64,000 nucleotides of DNA from positions 40,865,276-40,929,275 of the forward strand of contig NC_064536.1 of the NCBI RefSeq assembly GCF_023856365.1. Reading direction: 5' to 3'. The translations under genes and the position numbers were made by a program. Source of the DNA: Brienomyrus brachyistius. Taxonomy: Eukaryota; Chordata; Actinopteri; Osteoglossiformes; Mormyridae. Below are positions 19,408 through 32,800 of this stretch, in pieces (position 1 is the first letter of the stretch; the number at the start of each line of letters is the position of its first letter). Below the pieces are notes generated by a model. It saw only the letters and a program-made list of their open reading frames with translations. It had not been told where the DNA came from and did no database searches.

Positions 19408-19760
19408 CTGGAGGACTTCAACACACAGGTAAAACACTCAAAGATTTGCACAGCAATGAAATGTTTATGAATATCAGCCCATTACAACATACATACTGTA
19501 TGTAAATGTTTGGCCAATAAACTGACATTTTTTAACATATTGCTTATCATATTTAACCTCATGAAGTCGCCCGATTTAGCTGACACTGTTACTTCTTCCA
19601 AGTCTCGTTTATCATATTGAATTAAATTAAAATGCAGATTTTTAAAATATTAAAACATTTTTTCCATCAGTGTTTGTGTTAAGGTCCTTCCTTTTTGACT
19701 CAGTGACATGTTACATACTGTGCATCTCATTGGCTACAGTCTGCAGTACAGACATCTTAC

Positions 19761-20973
19761 CATCAGTGACTGACAGATTAACCTGATCACAGAGGCTCCA
19801 CTGATCTTCACACCACACCAGTACCGATCGGAGTCCTCAGCTGTCAGATTGTTGATGGTCACAGTGAAGACTTGCTGGTCAGGATCATCTCTGACTCACA
19901 CTTTACCCTCCTGTGGAGAGTCAGTGTGTACTATGGGAGTACATGACCTCACATTATACCCTCTGCACCAGTACGGGACTCCACTCCAACAACCGCTGCA
20001 AACACCGCGCCTCCCTGAGAGCCATCACCCATCATCTCATCAGCCACTGCAACCAACTGCAAAGACCTCCCTCTTTCCTGCATCCAAGTAAACCAACTTC
20101 CTTTCCTTTCTAACAACCTAAACTGTCCTATTCACCTGCTATATTCCTTTAGGTTTATATTCCTACAAACTGCTTGCTTTGCAGAACAGTTTTTCCCTTT
20201 TTAGGTTAATCATTTTAAATCTGGTCACTGCATTTTCATGATTACATCGTTTGTGTCTTTTCCGTTATTTCATGTTTGTTGTTTGTTAGGTATAATGTCT
20301 GTCTTATGTTAGTTGTAGGAATAAATGTATGTCATTTTACACAACTTCAGCCTCCGTCATTGAGTGCTCACAATAGTCCCTGCCTCTGCGATCTGGCTAC
20401 TACGCTCTGAAACCTCAAACTCGCCTGAAATATCGCGAGACTCTCTCTCATTGGCCGTGAGGGGAGCTTCGCTACCGATCGTTTACATTACCTGGTGACC
20501 CAGCTTGCTGGACGAGCCTACTAACCCAGGTTATTAAGCGATACGGGTTATTAATGAATCCCATTTAAGTCTCACATTAACAGACTCACTGGGATTCGCA
20601 TTTGAGTTTGGAGGAGCCGACCATTCGGCATAACAATTGGTTACTAATCAGCATCAAATAATAATTAATTAAAAGTTAATTAATTTCAAAACATATTGGT
20701 GGAGATATTAAAATATACCTGAGCTAATAATTCCTACAGCTGTCAGATTGTTGATGGTCACAGTGAAGACTCGCTGGTCAGGATCATCTCTGACTCACAC
20801 TTTACCCTCCAGTGGAGAGTCAGTGTGTACTATGGGAGTACATGACCTCACATTATACCCTCTGCACCAGTATTTCACATGAGTTTTATATCTGTCACCA
20901 TAGGAACATGGGATTGTTACAGATCATCCTCTCTGTACACAGGCCCATTTCACTGTAGACACACTGTCAGCAC
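19761..20973 (-). pseudogene. CD300/pIgR-like outer Ig exon split by insertion and partial duplication
   Basis: This is the copy 2 counterpart of 451-764. The acceptor side lies at 20737-20973, with the same stop at 20924-20926, and the donor side at 19761-19973. Between them is a 763-bp foreign sequence (19974-20736). The exon part carrying DDPDQ and RYWCG occurs on both sides of the insertion (19838-19973 and 20737-20872), each with the second stop codon seen in copy 1. The stops predate the duplication because both copies share them; the insertion came later. Confidence 0.7.
19974..20736 (+). mobile_element. 763-bp insertion, LTR-retroelement-like
   Basis: This sequence is absent from copy 1. 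It has a GGAATAAATG poly(A)-type word at about 20319, a GCCTCCGTCA word after it, a stretch with ATTACCTGGTGACCCAGC near 20487, and an AT-rich end with TTGGTGGAGATATTAAAATA. That order suggests an LTR end plus leader of a retroelement, but I see no gag or pol. The flanks are a 136-bp direct duplication of host exon, far too long for a normal target duplication. Confidence 0.4.
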
Positions 20974-21348
20974 CTGTGGGGAAAATAATTAACTGAATAA
21001 GGATTTTCCATCTTATGACATCTCTAAGTAATTATGCTTGGTTTGTGTAATACTTAGATTAGGTCATGTGTAATTAACAGAACAGTGATGATGTATAAAA
21101 GTCAAAGACCATCATTTTACTATAAGAACAAGGAAAACAAAACTAGTGTCTGATCTTGGGAAGGGCTTCAGCAGGATGTGGGATCGGGAATCTGAGCCTG
21201 GCAGTGTGTTCTAGGGTCTGAGAGGAAAACCAGGACCTTAAATCCCTAGTAAAAGGCCTAGATGAGGTGAATGAATGGGCTTGTCACTGTGTGGGATGGC
21301 CACACCCCTTAAGTACTATGGCCTTACTTGTAAACATATCCAGTCCTG

Positions 21349-22323
21349 TGATACAGGCCCTCTCATATTCCCTCTATACATGCTTCCTTTGCGCTCTATT
21401 TGTGAACGTTATTATGTAAAATATCATTGCTATGCTGGTGATACGCAGCTCTATCTGCCATTAAAACCTGGTGACTGCTGCTCTCTGGTGGCCCTTTCTA
21501 ACTGTCTGGAGGATATTAAGAACAGGACAGCAATGACTTTCGTCCAGATTAATGAAAACAAAACAGAGGTAATGAGTTTTGGTCACTGTTCATGATCTCA
21601 GAGAACAATTAGGGCCTCATTCAGAAAACTTCCAGTCACATACTAAAAATCTTGGTGTCATCTTTGATTCATCACTGAGTTTGATAAACAAATAAATGCT
21701 GTTGTGAAGGGGTGTTTCTGTCAGCTGAGTTCAATAGCCTGGCTTAAACCACACCTTTCAGCCAAAGACCTGGAGAGTTACTCCTGCTTTTATCCTGATT
21801 GGGTTACTGCCGTTCTCTGTACCCAGGTTTACCAGAAGCATCTTTATTCTGACTACACCTTGTTCAAAACGGTGCTACCAGGCTCTCAACAAAAAATAGA
21901 CACCAAATTTCCCCTGTGTTGGCTGCATTGCATTGGCTACCTGTTAAGTTTTGAGAATTTCTGAGAATACAGTTTAAAGATTTCTTATTTCTTTCTAAGG
22001 CGATACATGGCATAGGTCCCCAGTCCGTCTCGGAGCTAATTCAGCCTTACACCGCTTCTTATTAGATGCATCTCTGTACTGACCCTGCACACACAGGAAC
22101 ACATTTTATTTATCTATTTAATCTGACTATTTTGCTTTGCACATCATGTATTTAACATTTATAGTGATTTTATATTTATTACTAGATTATTGTATAACTT
22201 TTGCACTGTTTTTTGAACTTGGTTGTTGCTTAGTCTTGTTTTTCCATGGAGCACCATTATACCAGACAGAATTCCTTGTAGGGTCAACCTACTTGGCAAT
22301 AAACCACAGTCTGATTCTGATTA
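21349..22323 (+). repeat. CR1/L2-like LINE 3' fragment, copy 2
   Basis: This is the counterpart of 1140-2114 with the same YAGD change and the same broken frames (21275-21595, 21704-21964). Only scattered base differences are seen, so the LINE was already dead before the duplication. Confidence 0.75.
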
Positions 22324-22804
22324 TTTTTTGTGTAACATTGTGTAACATTGGCCAATGTCTCTACTTTTACTATATATTTATATTATTTTGACCTACAGCA
22401 CTTTGGCACAACATAGATTGTTTTTAAATGTTCTATAGAAATAAAAATAATTCAACTTGATATAGAAACGTATTTCAAGTCATCCATCTTGCTGAGATGG
22501 GGGTTGCGCTGTGACCCCTGGTGGACAAATTATGCAGCAACAGCACTCATATCATGGTTGAAAGTTCTGTCTTCAGTCTCTCTGTTTCTTTTTAGTTATC
22601 ATTAATTGGCCATTATAAACCAAATGCTGATAGCGATTTATCACAGACTCCTGCATTAATGAATTAAAATATTCATGATGAATAAAGAAGATGAATTGGC
22701 GCTAATGTGTATTTTTACTGTGTTATTGATGAGATAAATATTACAGTACACGGATCGCTCTGGTGTCTCAGAAATTGTCTCCATTTTTTCATACCAATTT
22801 ATCA

Positions 22805-23144
22805 TTAGTACAGTAGTGCTTGCAGTTCACAAATGCTTTGGCCTACAAACAATTTGGTTCGCAAAAACTAAATTTGGTCAATGAACAAACTCGACCAGAT
22901 TCCTTTTTTTATACTAGTGTAACACCGGCGGGGCGCATATCCCAGCATGCCCCGCGTACAATTGTAAATAGAAGGACCACGACAGGCACCCAACAAGCCC
23001 CGAACCCAAATACACAGATGGGAAACACAATGTTGTCAGAAGCTGAACTGCGAAATGCAGATACAGTGAGAGATTTACACAAACTAAATACACGTTAGGA
23101 GCGGACAGGGTATACACACAAGACATGGGCAAAGTGTAAAGTGA
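22805..23144 (+). repeat. Dispersed repeat related to the satellite unit, copy 2
   Basis: This is the counterpart of 2596-2935 with a few base changes. It keeps the GGAAACACA and CGGACAGGGTA words shared with the 1.2-kb satellite. Confidence 0.6.
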
Positions 23145-23206
23145 GGTAGACCTTCAACAACACGTCAGTCCATTGCAGGGCAATGGAAGCTGGAGAAATG
23201 CCATGT

Positions 23207-23304
23207 GAACAGCAGAAATGTGGTCATACAGGATGTGAGGGTGAGACTGTGTGCTGTATACAGAGGGTCTGACCTCACGGCTTTGTTTCAGTCTTTAGTA
23301 TTGT
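23207..23304 (-). repeat. Orphan intron-1-like block, copy 2
   Basis: This is the counterpart of 2998-3095 and carries the same GAGGTCAGACCC word on the minus strand. Confidence 0.5.
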
Positions 23305-23548
23305 GATGACATTGTGATAGCCCAGTGATAACTATACTGGATGGGTGGTACCCCTTCAAAGAGCAAGGGGAGATGGGATACCATTGTGGTATGCAAGCAG
23401 GTCCTCAGGGTTGTCACACATGTTTTTCTGAGGTGTACACTGCTGGTTGCTTGAGCCCCTGGATGAGACACTGGTCAGTACCCTGCAGAATCGCTGTGGG
23501 CAGTGTGAGGACTTCTGCCCTCTCAGTTAAACAATAGGTGCAGGGATT

Positions 23549-24765
23549 GAGTCAAATGAGTCTCTCTGCATCCTGCTTAATGATATCAAGGGGTTGTGTA
23601 GGCGTGTCTGTGCTCACATGGCTCTATCAGTACAGAGTGAACTGGCCAGGGATCAGTTTATCTAGACACTTAACCCCAGATAGCTCACATTCAGACACAG
23701 TCAACCCCTCTGCGTCCCTAGACGAGGCCCTGGAACTGGCTTTGGAGAGAGAAATTGTGGGCAGCGAGGTGGCGGGGAACGAGGCGGGAGAAATCAACCA
23801 AGCTGTAAACGCCAAAGGGCTTGGAGGACCCAGGCCCTCAGGTTTACTTCCTGGATGCAGACTGCCTGTAGGCTGACAGGCAGTAGCACCCCCCCACCCC
23901 TCAGTCCTCAGACAGTGTCCCAAGTTCACCGCCACCCAGGGTTCCGCCAAGGGCACGCATAGCCGGGAAGATGTGGGCCAACAAGGTTAATTTCCTGAAC
24001 TTTCTTGGTGACACCGGGGAGGTGGCCCTGCTGCCACCTGCTGCAGAGGTGGTGACTACGGATTGGACTCACAGAGGCAACTTCTGTCACATACCCACCA
24101 TAGTGATGTGAGTCGCATGTACTGCCCTAGTCCATACAGGTTCCACTGCAACCCTGGTGAGACCAGACACTGTCTAGAACTGACATTGGTGCAGGTGAGA
24201 ACAATGACTGGTGACCTGGCCCCTTTAAGAGGGACGGGGTTGTTCCCTTTTGACATGGGGGGTTTAGTTGTGAATAGTAACCATTATGTGGATGGCTGAC
24301 ATGCTCGATCCCTCCATCCTGGGCCTGAATTTCCCCCGGAGCACGGCATGTGTGCTGGACTTTGGGCACAACATGCTGAGATTCCCTGCGGTCCATGTGT
24401 ACAGTGGGGCCGCTGGCCCCGCAGCCTCTGCAGCTGACTGCCCACCCCTTACTGCCACTGGGCCTGTACCTCCACATCAGCTAGAGATCCCTTCCTCTGC
24501 TACAGTCACATGGGCCCCTGAGCCCACATGTGTCCCCTCCAGTGTAGCGCTGCAGCCTCACTCACTTCACTGGAGTCTAACGGGGTTTATCAGAGCGACT
24601 TACCTGAAGCTGCCATTGGAGGAGCCCATGATGACCACACGGTTGCCCTTGTGCCACTGCAATCCCACTGCCCTGGTCCTCTACCTCACACCATTGATCC
24701 CCTGCCCCACCCATACGGTTGTGTGCCTCTTCAGGTTTGCAGCCTCCTCCTGCACTGAGCGGCCA
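23549..24765 (+). pseudogene. Gypsy-like gag-protease remnant, copy 2
   Basis: This is the counterpart of 3340-4555. The protease DTG triad starts at 24010; the residues just before it differ from copy 1 (LGDTG against LVDTG). The same breaks are present, plus a 3-bp insertion near 24282. It is a dead fragment. Confidence 0.65.
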
Positions 24766-25494
24766 TTTCAGAAGTTTAATTATTTAATTATACAGTAATA
24801 CACACGTTTCCAACCATTAAAAACATTATCCAGACTTAAAGTCACTTGAATAAAAATATTTAAAAACTTGTTAGCATTTCAATATAGTATCTGGTTGGAC
24901 TGTGTACTTCCTCTTTGTTTACATGGTTAACATAACACTCACAGCACAAAGTATGCTGTCCTCAGCATTCGTATCTCCGCAACATTCCAAAGATCCATCA
25001 TAGGCCTTTAGTCTAAAAACAAGCTAAAATGGTCACTGAGAACCTTTGCGTCCATTGATTTCCATCAGCTGTGTTTGGAAAGTTCGAAAGAATTTCTGAG
25101 GCTACTGAACAGAGCCAGGGTTGCCAGCTCTCACCCATCTGGTGTGACACTCACACCTTCAGACTCTCACGCTCACGCAAGAAATCTTATTAAATCTTAG
25201 GGCAAATCTATATTATTTCATTATAAACCTAAAATTCGCTATATCAAATGCACTGGGGTACTTTGAAAACCCTGCAAACTATTTACAAGGTAATAAAACT
25301 GTTACGTACATGTAAATCTGTGTGCATACTTGTTTCAAACTGAAAATCTTATGCCAGCCAGCTAAACAAATTAGACAACCCTGCTACAGGGCTCTCTGTT
25401 CAGTTTTCGCTGAATGCTAAGGCTTCCCAGGCAAGCTACTGACCCTCCAAATTTCACAGACCTCTCGGCCACCCAGTAATCTGTAACTTTAGTG

Positions 25495-26052
25495 CTGAAA
25501 GCCTGACAGTGAGTGTATCATGTGAGGCAGCTGTGGAAATACAGACTCTCGTCTGTGCCACAAAAAACCTTCTACAGCGGCAATGTGGGATCTGTGCTCT
25601 CCGGGAGCATAACTGCTCGGTACGGCAGCTCCAGCTCTGAGGGCCGCCGAGTCCCGCTGAGGGTGATACGATGCGCCCAGAGAATCACCAGGACAGAACT
25701 GCCGCCCTGCATAAGTCCCCGGGGCCTTATGGCCGGGACTGAGAGGCCGAGGAGAAGCTTCTACCCCCGGCCAGTAGGATCATTAACATCACAGATTGAA
25801 AGCTAAAATATGCTATAACTACAATCTGTACTTTAAACATTTCTACATATTTTTTATACATTTTCATCTTTACTTTTTATATACCTTTTATTGTTATATT
25901 TTCTTATTATCTTTCTGTAGTTTCAGTTAATTCACGTTGTTTAATTTTGATGTCCTTTTACTAGTGTGTTTATTACACCGACTGGAGTAACGACAATTTC
26001 ATTTCGCTGCCAGTGTACCACTACATTTGTACGACAAATAAAAATCTTGAAT
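25495..26052 (+). repeat. L2-like LINE 3' end fragment, copy 2
   Basis: This is the counterpart of 5285-5842, with the same internal deletion and the same AAATAAAAATCTTGA tail. Confidence 0.7.
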
Positions 26053-26070
26053 TTATTGTGTTACCGCCAT

Positions 26071-27484
26071 CACATTATTTAATGTGTTCCTCATGAATTT
26101 CATTGTTTTCCTCAAAATAAACACGTATTCCAATTTTGGTTCTTGCAACACATTTCCAAAAAAGTTGGGACAGGAGCGATTTAGGGCCAGTAGTGAGGTA
26201 AATTGGTTAAATAATGATGTGATTTGAAACAAGTGATGTCAACAGGTGATTGTAATTATGATTTGGTACAAAAGCAGCACAAATACGTGAGAAAATTATT
26301 GAAATGTTTAAAAACAATGTTCCTCAAAGAACGACAGGAAGAGATTTGGATATTTCACCTTCATCAGTGCATACCATAATTAAAAGATTGAAGGAATCTG
26401 AAGCAATTTCAGTGCGTAAAGGACAAGGAAGCAAGCCTAAGTTGAACTACCGTGATCTCCGATCCCTCAGCATCCCACTGCATCAAGAATCGTCATTCAT
26501 CTATAAGCGATATGACCCCATATGTCTACTTTGGCAAACCTTTGTCAAGTACCACAATACGTAGTTACATCCACAAATGCCAGTTAAAACTGTACTGTGC
26601 CAAAAGCAAGCCCCATCTTAACAGTGTCCAGAAGCGCCGTCGGCTTCTCTGGGCTCAGAACGCATCTGAGTTGGACCATCACACAGTGAAAACGTGTACT
26701 GTGGTCAGATGAATCAGTATTTCAGGTATTTTTTGTGAGAAATGGATGCCGTGTGCTCCAGACCAAAGAAGAAAAGATTCACCCAGACTGTTACCAGCAA
26801 TAAGTCCAAAAGCCAGGGTCTGTCATGGTATGGGGTTGTGTCAGTGCCCTTGGCAAAGGTAACTTGCAGTTCTGTGATGGCACCATTAATGCTGAAAAGT
26901 ACATAGAGATTTTGGAGCACAATATGTTACCTTCAAGAAGACATTTTTTCCAGGGACGCCCATGCATTTTTCAACAAACAATGCGAAACCACATTCTGCA
27001 CACATTACAAAGTCCTGGCTGTGGAGGAAGAGGGTATGGGTACTTGACTGCCTGCAGTCCCGACCTGTCTCCAATAGAGAATGTGTGGTTCATTTTGAAG
27101 CGCAATATGTGACAACGAAGACCCCGTACTGTTGTCCGCTTTAAGACTTGTTTGCAGGAAGAATGGGACAAAATTACACCTGAAACACTACATCACTTGG
27201 TGTCTTCAGTCCCTAAATGTCTTTTAAGTGTTGTGAAAAGGAATGGCGACATTACAAAGTACTAAATGCTTTACTGTCCCAACTTTTTTTGAAATGTGTT
27301 CTAAGAACCAAAATTGGAATACGTGTTTGAAAAAGAACAATGAAATTCACGAGGAACACATTAAATAATGTGCTGTTGTATTGTTTTCAATGTAATACAG
27401 GTCAAAGATAATTTAACAAAGTGCTGTTTTCAGTTTGATTTTCATTTTACATACCATCCCAACTTTTTCTGATTTGGGGTTGTA
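26071..27484 (+). mobile_element. Tc1/mariner transposon, left end truncated, copy 2
   Basis: This is the counterpart of 5861-7284 with the identical truncated left inverted repeat and complete right repeat ending at 27484. The truncation therefore predates the 20-kb duplication. Confidence 0.85.
26304..27264 (+). pseudogene. Tc1-like transposase, broken, copy 2
   Basis: This is the counterpart of 6094-7066 without the roughly 10-bp local duplication, so the CIKNRHSSISDM region is read further (26452-26712). The same one-base loss in the second catalytic Asp codon is present. The first and third catalytic motifs (WSDES, SPDLSPIENVW) remain. It is non-functional. Confidence 0.85.
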
Positions 27485-28648
27485 AAATGTGAACACAAAA
27501 GCTTTTTTTGTGTGAACATTATAAAACAGATTAATTCGTATTAAACAATTTCAAAGACATAGACATCTAATATGTGTGTGTCTGTGAGAGAGAGCATTTC
27601 AATTAATGCCTATAGTTCAATATTTGTTATATGTGCTGAATTTCATGGTCATCATTTTGGAAAAAAAGCTACCTAAACCATACGGGACTTAGAAATGGGT
27701 TAAAACTGACAGGACGATACCAGATATCAAATTGTATAGTTAGGATGAATGTACTGTTAAACAGCAGCACCATTGCTGGGGATCTTTGGCGCCACCTTTT
27801 GACCAGTTACAGTCGTCATCAACATTAAAAAAACATTTCCATTTCCACTGCGTGAAAAAACAAATTGCACCCTATTTATAGAGTGGGAGACTACTTTTTG
27901 CAAGGATTTATATCTCCTGAAATTGCTTCTTCACAGATAAGCACCAGAATGTTCTTTTCCCAGATGGTAGTAGGGACAAAATCTCCTACCACTGATAATT
28001 CTGACCATACACAAATTTTTATTTTTCTGCGTCTTGCGATTTTACCGTATCAAAAATAACCAGTAAATCCTATTATTATCCTGCTACCCCCACTCTACCA
28101 AAACTCATGAAATGATATGATACATTTGGAGGAGGAAGATTTCTAATAGATCCTTTATACCCACCAACCAGACCAGTATAAGAAGCTGTACGATGTAAAG
28201 TCTCTTTAAATGGGTACAGACTACTTCCGTTTATTGTAATAAGTATCTCATAAATTTGACTTTACACTTTTGCATGGTATTGATAGATTTTGAAAGTTAA
28301 TTACTTAACACAATTCTTATTAAAATTGTTCATTATACAACCTGAATGTCTCAAGGTAGCACATTAGTACAAAAGACGCTGTATGATGTATTATTGTAGC
28401 AGTCAGATGTTATTTTAACCAATGTACAGGTTTACCTTTAATTTAATTCTACAAACATAATCAAAATCACTTGTGAAAAAGACATTTAGTCATTTACTAA
28501 GGCAGATACAACCTGTGGAAGCACAGCTAAAAGCATACCATCACCCATTATAGAGTGACCCATTGTCTTTGTAACTGAGTAATCACAACTAAGTGCAATT
28601 TACTATAATGAAACTGTACACAGAAACTGTAAAGGCAAAGGTAATTTA

Positions 28649-28813
28649 TTATGATGAAATGCTTCCAAAATGCCCAGTGTGCTTCAGCGTTTCTCCTTTT
28701 CTCCAGTCGTCGACAGGTCCTGTGTTTATTAGGTGATCTGTGACGTAGGAGATCCTGAGAATGGCTGCTGCTCCAAGGATGATTGGCAGGTGGCTTTTCC
28801 CAGGAACAACGGG
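28649..28813 (-). CDS. Candidate 3'-terminal coding exon, copy 2
   Basis: This is the counterpart of 8506-8670, still open, with the same acceptor (AG at 28814-28815) and AATAAA overlapping the stop (28645-28650). Four residues differ from copy 1 in 54, including changes within the hydrophobic stretch. No function can be given. Confidence 0.3.
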   Translation of the reverse strand, partial: PVVPGKSHLPIILGAAAILRISYVTDHLINTGPVDDWRKGETLKHTGHFGSISS

Positions 28814-28922
28814 CTGGAGATGTAAAGGTGGGATGGAGAAAATAAAGTGTAGGGGAATACAGAGTACAAACAACCATAAGAAACACACGGCCCATGGCCA
28901 TATGTCCACAAGACAACCACCC

Positions 28923-30020
28923 GCCCAACCCGAGAGGGAGCCTACAAGGGACTAAGGGGGGCCCAACCCCTGTAAAAGGAGGTCCGCAGAGGGGGGACAG
29001 ACAGCGAGCCCCCCAGTCCCTCCCGCAAGCCCTCCACCGAGGGAAGCGGGTCCAGGGCCAAAGGGCCCCATCAACCGGGAACACTCCCCTGGCGGACGGT
29101 CCCCCCAGCCCGCTCCCCGGCAGGACGGATCACCGCCCACTGTAGCGACCCGGCATGTCCCCCCCCTCCCCGACACTGCAGGATGATCTAAGGGAGACCC
29201 ATACAAACAAAGTGCACCCCCCCCCCCACCACCCAGGAGCGGACCTGCGTCAACCGGGGAGCGGCAGACCCCCCGCCCAGCCCAGACCGAACCCTACAAT
29301 TCGCCTAGAAGGGCTCAGAGCATCCCTAGATACCCCGGACCGCCTGCCAGGGCCCCACCACGGCGCAGCAGAGCCAAGGACCACCCAGCCCGCAGCCCAC
29401 AAGAGGAGACGGCCCACACCGGCCAGGGCCGTCTTCTACCTGCCGGGCCACCCCACACGCGCAGGGCCAGAGACAGAGAGTTAGGGGGGACCTCTCAGCC
29501 CCCACTGATTCCCCGTCCCATGTTAATGTGAAGTGTGCATGTACATGTGTGAGAGACTTGTGTGTTTATGTCTACAATACATTAAAATTAGTGGGTGCAG
29601 TTCGAGTATGAGGGCCCCACCACTGGCAGATGGCAGAGTCCCCCATCCCCCTCCCTGCACCCCAAGGCCCTAATGTAGCATGGACTGTGTATATAACTAA
29701 AGTGCAAAAAGCAGGTGAACAGTCGAGGCACGGGCACCCCACCACTGGCAGACGGCAGAGCCCCACCTGCCTAAACCCACCTCCTCAGCCCTAGTGTCAT
29801 GTGCTGTCTAATGTGCAAGTAAAACCTCCCCACTGCCCCTCAAAGCTCTAGTGTTGTATGAAATGTGGTGTCCGGCCCAGGAGAGCAATAAGGGCGTGCA
29901 GGAGTGGGCCCCCCCGGCACCGGGGCCAGATCCCCGACTGGCCCCGATTAGTCCTCATCCCCGACCCCACACAACCGGCAGGGGTGGCCAACCGAGGGGG
30001 TTCAGGGGCGCCACATTAAC
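28923..30020. repeat. GC-rich low-complexity dispersed repeat, copy 2
   Basis: This is the counterpart of 8780-9880. Differences are concentrated in C-run lengths. Confidence 0.5.
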
Positions 30021-30510
30021 AATTATTAATAAACATTCCACTATACATCTCAAAATTTATCACACTTAATTCATTAACATCTTAACATCATTCTACATCT
30101 TCTATCTATACCAGACCCACATCTATCTCTACACCGCCAGTTTCCTCTCTGAAGAGTCTCAGAAACAATGCCAGCATTGCCTATCACTCTCACACCCTCA
30201 CCTCCCTTACACCAGTCCGTCACACCTCCCAGTCTCCCCATAACCTCCCCAGCCTGGACAGTGGGGGGTGTCGCTGGTGAGCACTCCTCCAAACCTTTCC
30301 TCTCTCCCCAGTCGATCACCTCGTCCCACAGGTCCCAGGCTCCCCAGTGCTGGTCGTTGGTCCAGGAAACAGCTTTCGGAATTTTCATTCTGGTTAACAT
30401 AATTAACTAGCCGTCTGTGATACTCTCAAAGCCAAACTAGACACTGTGTATTTTCAACGTACTCCAGACATTTGCTAAATGCTATTCACCAAGAATGCCT
30501 ATGGAAAGGG

Positions 30511-30651
30511 ATGGAGCCTTCATTGGCTGCTCGTGGCATCGAGGCTACTCCGATAGAAGCGGCCAAATTGCTAAAACTGTTTCACAACCTATACAGTAAC
30601 GCTGGCGAAATCAGGACGCTGCTTCGGTACGTTATAACATCGCCATGGTAA
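30511..30651 (+). CDS. Candidate small first coding exon, copy 2
   Basis: The 46 codons are the same as at 10488-10628, with the donor GTACGT at 30627. A 2-bp insertion upstream (near 30447) breaks the longer open frame seen in copy 1 but not these codons. Confidence 0.3.
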   Translation: MEPSLAARGIEATPIEAAKLLKLFHNLYSNAGEIRTLLRYVITSPW

Positions 30652-31059
30652 TGAACCCAGCAAACGGTTAATCTTACTTCAACAACATGGGACATTTAAA
30701 AAGTAAACGTATAGGGGCTCTTTTCAGAATAACATCTTCAGATGAAACGCATTACGACAGACCGGATGAGTAAAACCAATCATATCAACCATAAGGCTTG
30801 TTGTTTTTAAGTTTAACACAATTATTTTCTCTTACAATTTAAATATAAACAATCACATTACGAAAAATGGCCACAGCATCTACAGTTTAAGCTACTAATT
30901 TTAAATATATTTCAATTATATTTTGCGGCAATATTTGCATGAACTATATCACGACATACAATGAAATATATAATTAACTATGCTAACAAAACATAATCTG
31001 AAGAAATCGCAAGAAACATACGAAGAGATGCTTCTCACCGCTGCGCCATCGCTCTGTCA

Positions 31060-31340
31060 GAAAGTTTATGTTCAAACTGCACTGATTTTGTTTCTATGGA
31101 AACCAGCGAAATTTTTCATTGGTCGAAAGGATGAAGATATGTACTGACGCCATTTTCAACGAATGAAAACGAGAATTAATTGTCAGGGCGGGACGAATTT
31201 GAAGGTGAACCAATAAAATGTAGTATGTTTAGCTCGTGCTTGTTCTGGCTGGGCGTGATTGGATTTGTTGATCTAACCGCCTTCAAGCCCGTAAACCATG
31301 TATCTACTTGTCAATGGGAAACCACGCAGTTCTGTCTATA
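31060..31340. promoter_or_regulatory. Promoter-like block, copy 2
   Basis: This is the counterpart of 11040-11320. GGGCGGGA and TTTGAA are kept. The middle CCAATCAA has become CCAATAAAA, and the outer ATTGG words are kept. Confidence 0.4.
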
Positions 31341-31775
31341 AATACTGACTGTAATTTTTTTATGACATTATGTCTTTGCTATGCAGTATTACGGTAATGC
31401 GTAATACCGCGATGTTTGGGGTGCCCCGCTGTTTTTTTTCCATAGCTGACGAACGCAATTAGCATTTTAGCCACGTTGGTAGGTTCGCTTTTGAGAAAGA
31501 ACACTATAGTTCTTGTTATTCACATTCTGTGTCCTGGTGTTTTTAATTTCTCATAATGTGAACAATGATATGTCATATACAAGTTTTTTGAGAGACTAAA
31601 TTTTGGTTTGATTTATAATTTATTTAATGGTAAATAAAGTTCTTATATAGCCATTTTAGAATTAGTGCAGTCTTTCGTTTAGAATTAGCGCAATATTCTT
31701 AAAAACTGCATGTTCAAACCAAACGCCATGCCATAATAACTGCTTTACAGATATTTCATTCAGGAATCTATGGAG

Positions 31776-32386
31776 GGTATACTGTAGGTAGGCCTGTTTG
31801 TGTGTGTGTGTGCGCGCGTTTGGGTGGGTGGTTATGTACATAGTGCTATAAAAACATGTTATTTTGACTTTGTAGGGACATGTTTTCGGTCCCGAAAGTA
31901 AGAAGATACTGAATTTTATTAAATTCTTTGAATGCAGCCAAAGGAATAATTCAAAAAGTCTTGTATTTTATTTGGTTGCTTACTGTTACTGCTTGGTAAC
32001 TACTGCAATGTTTAAGGTTGCCATAGTTAGGATTGGGGTTACGCCCATACAAATGAATGGAGAATCCCCACAAAGATTCAAATACCTACTCTGTGTGTGT
32101 GTGTGGATTAGGTGTATATTACATTGTGGGGACCAAATGTCCCCCACAATGTGACAAAAACCTGTTATTTTGATGTTTTGGGGGGCATTTTCAGGTACTC
32201 ACAAAGATCTGTAAATACAGTCAAAAGACTAAAAATGCCAAAAGTCTTGTATTTGGTTTGGTTACATATGGTTAAGGTTAGGGGTTGGTAGGGGTTAAAG
32301 TTGTCATGTTGGGATTACAGTTTTCCCCATAGAAATGAATGGAGAGTCCCCACGAAGATATAATTACACAGCTGTGTGTGTGTGGT
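31776..32386. repeat. Common teleost dispersed repeat with microsatellites, copy 2
   Basis: This is the counterpart of 11740-12358 with shorter TG tracts and a small replacement near 31752-31770. Confidence 0.55.
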
Positions 32387-32800
32387 ATCAGATCAGTCCC
32401 TGAGAGTTCAGTAGTCAGGCGCCATGTTTCTGAGTCTGGTTGTGGAGGCCTGAATGCTTTTCCAGATGCCAGAGTGAAAAGATTATGTGAGGGGTGGGTG
32501 CGGTCATCCACAATGTTGGTGGCTTTGCGGATGGAGCGTGTGATGTGAATGTCCATGATGGAGGGGAGAGAGACTCTAATAATCTTCTCAGCTATCCTCA
32601 CTATCCGCTGGTCTTATGATCTGAGGCGAGGCAGTTCCCAAATCAGACCGTGATGCAGCTGCTCAGGATGCTCTCAGTAGTTCCCCAGTAAAATGTTGTG
32701 AGGATGGGAGATGGACTTTTCTCAGCTTCCGCTGAAAGTAGAGGTGCTGCTGTGCTTTCTTGACTATGGAGCCTGTGTTGAGACAAACTTGTGTGTTGTT
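32387..32800 (-). pseudogene. LINE ORF2 C-terminal fragment, copy 2
   Basis: This is the counterpart of 12360-12775, with the same SLPSIMDIHITR and THPSHNLFTL words and the same frame breaks. Confidence 0.75.
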
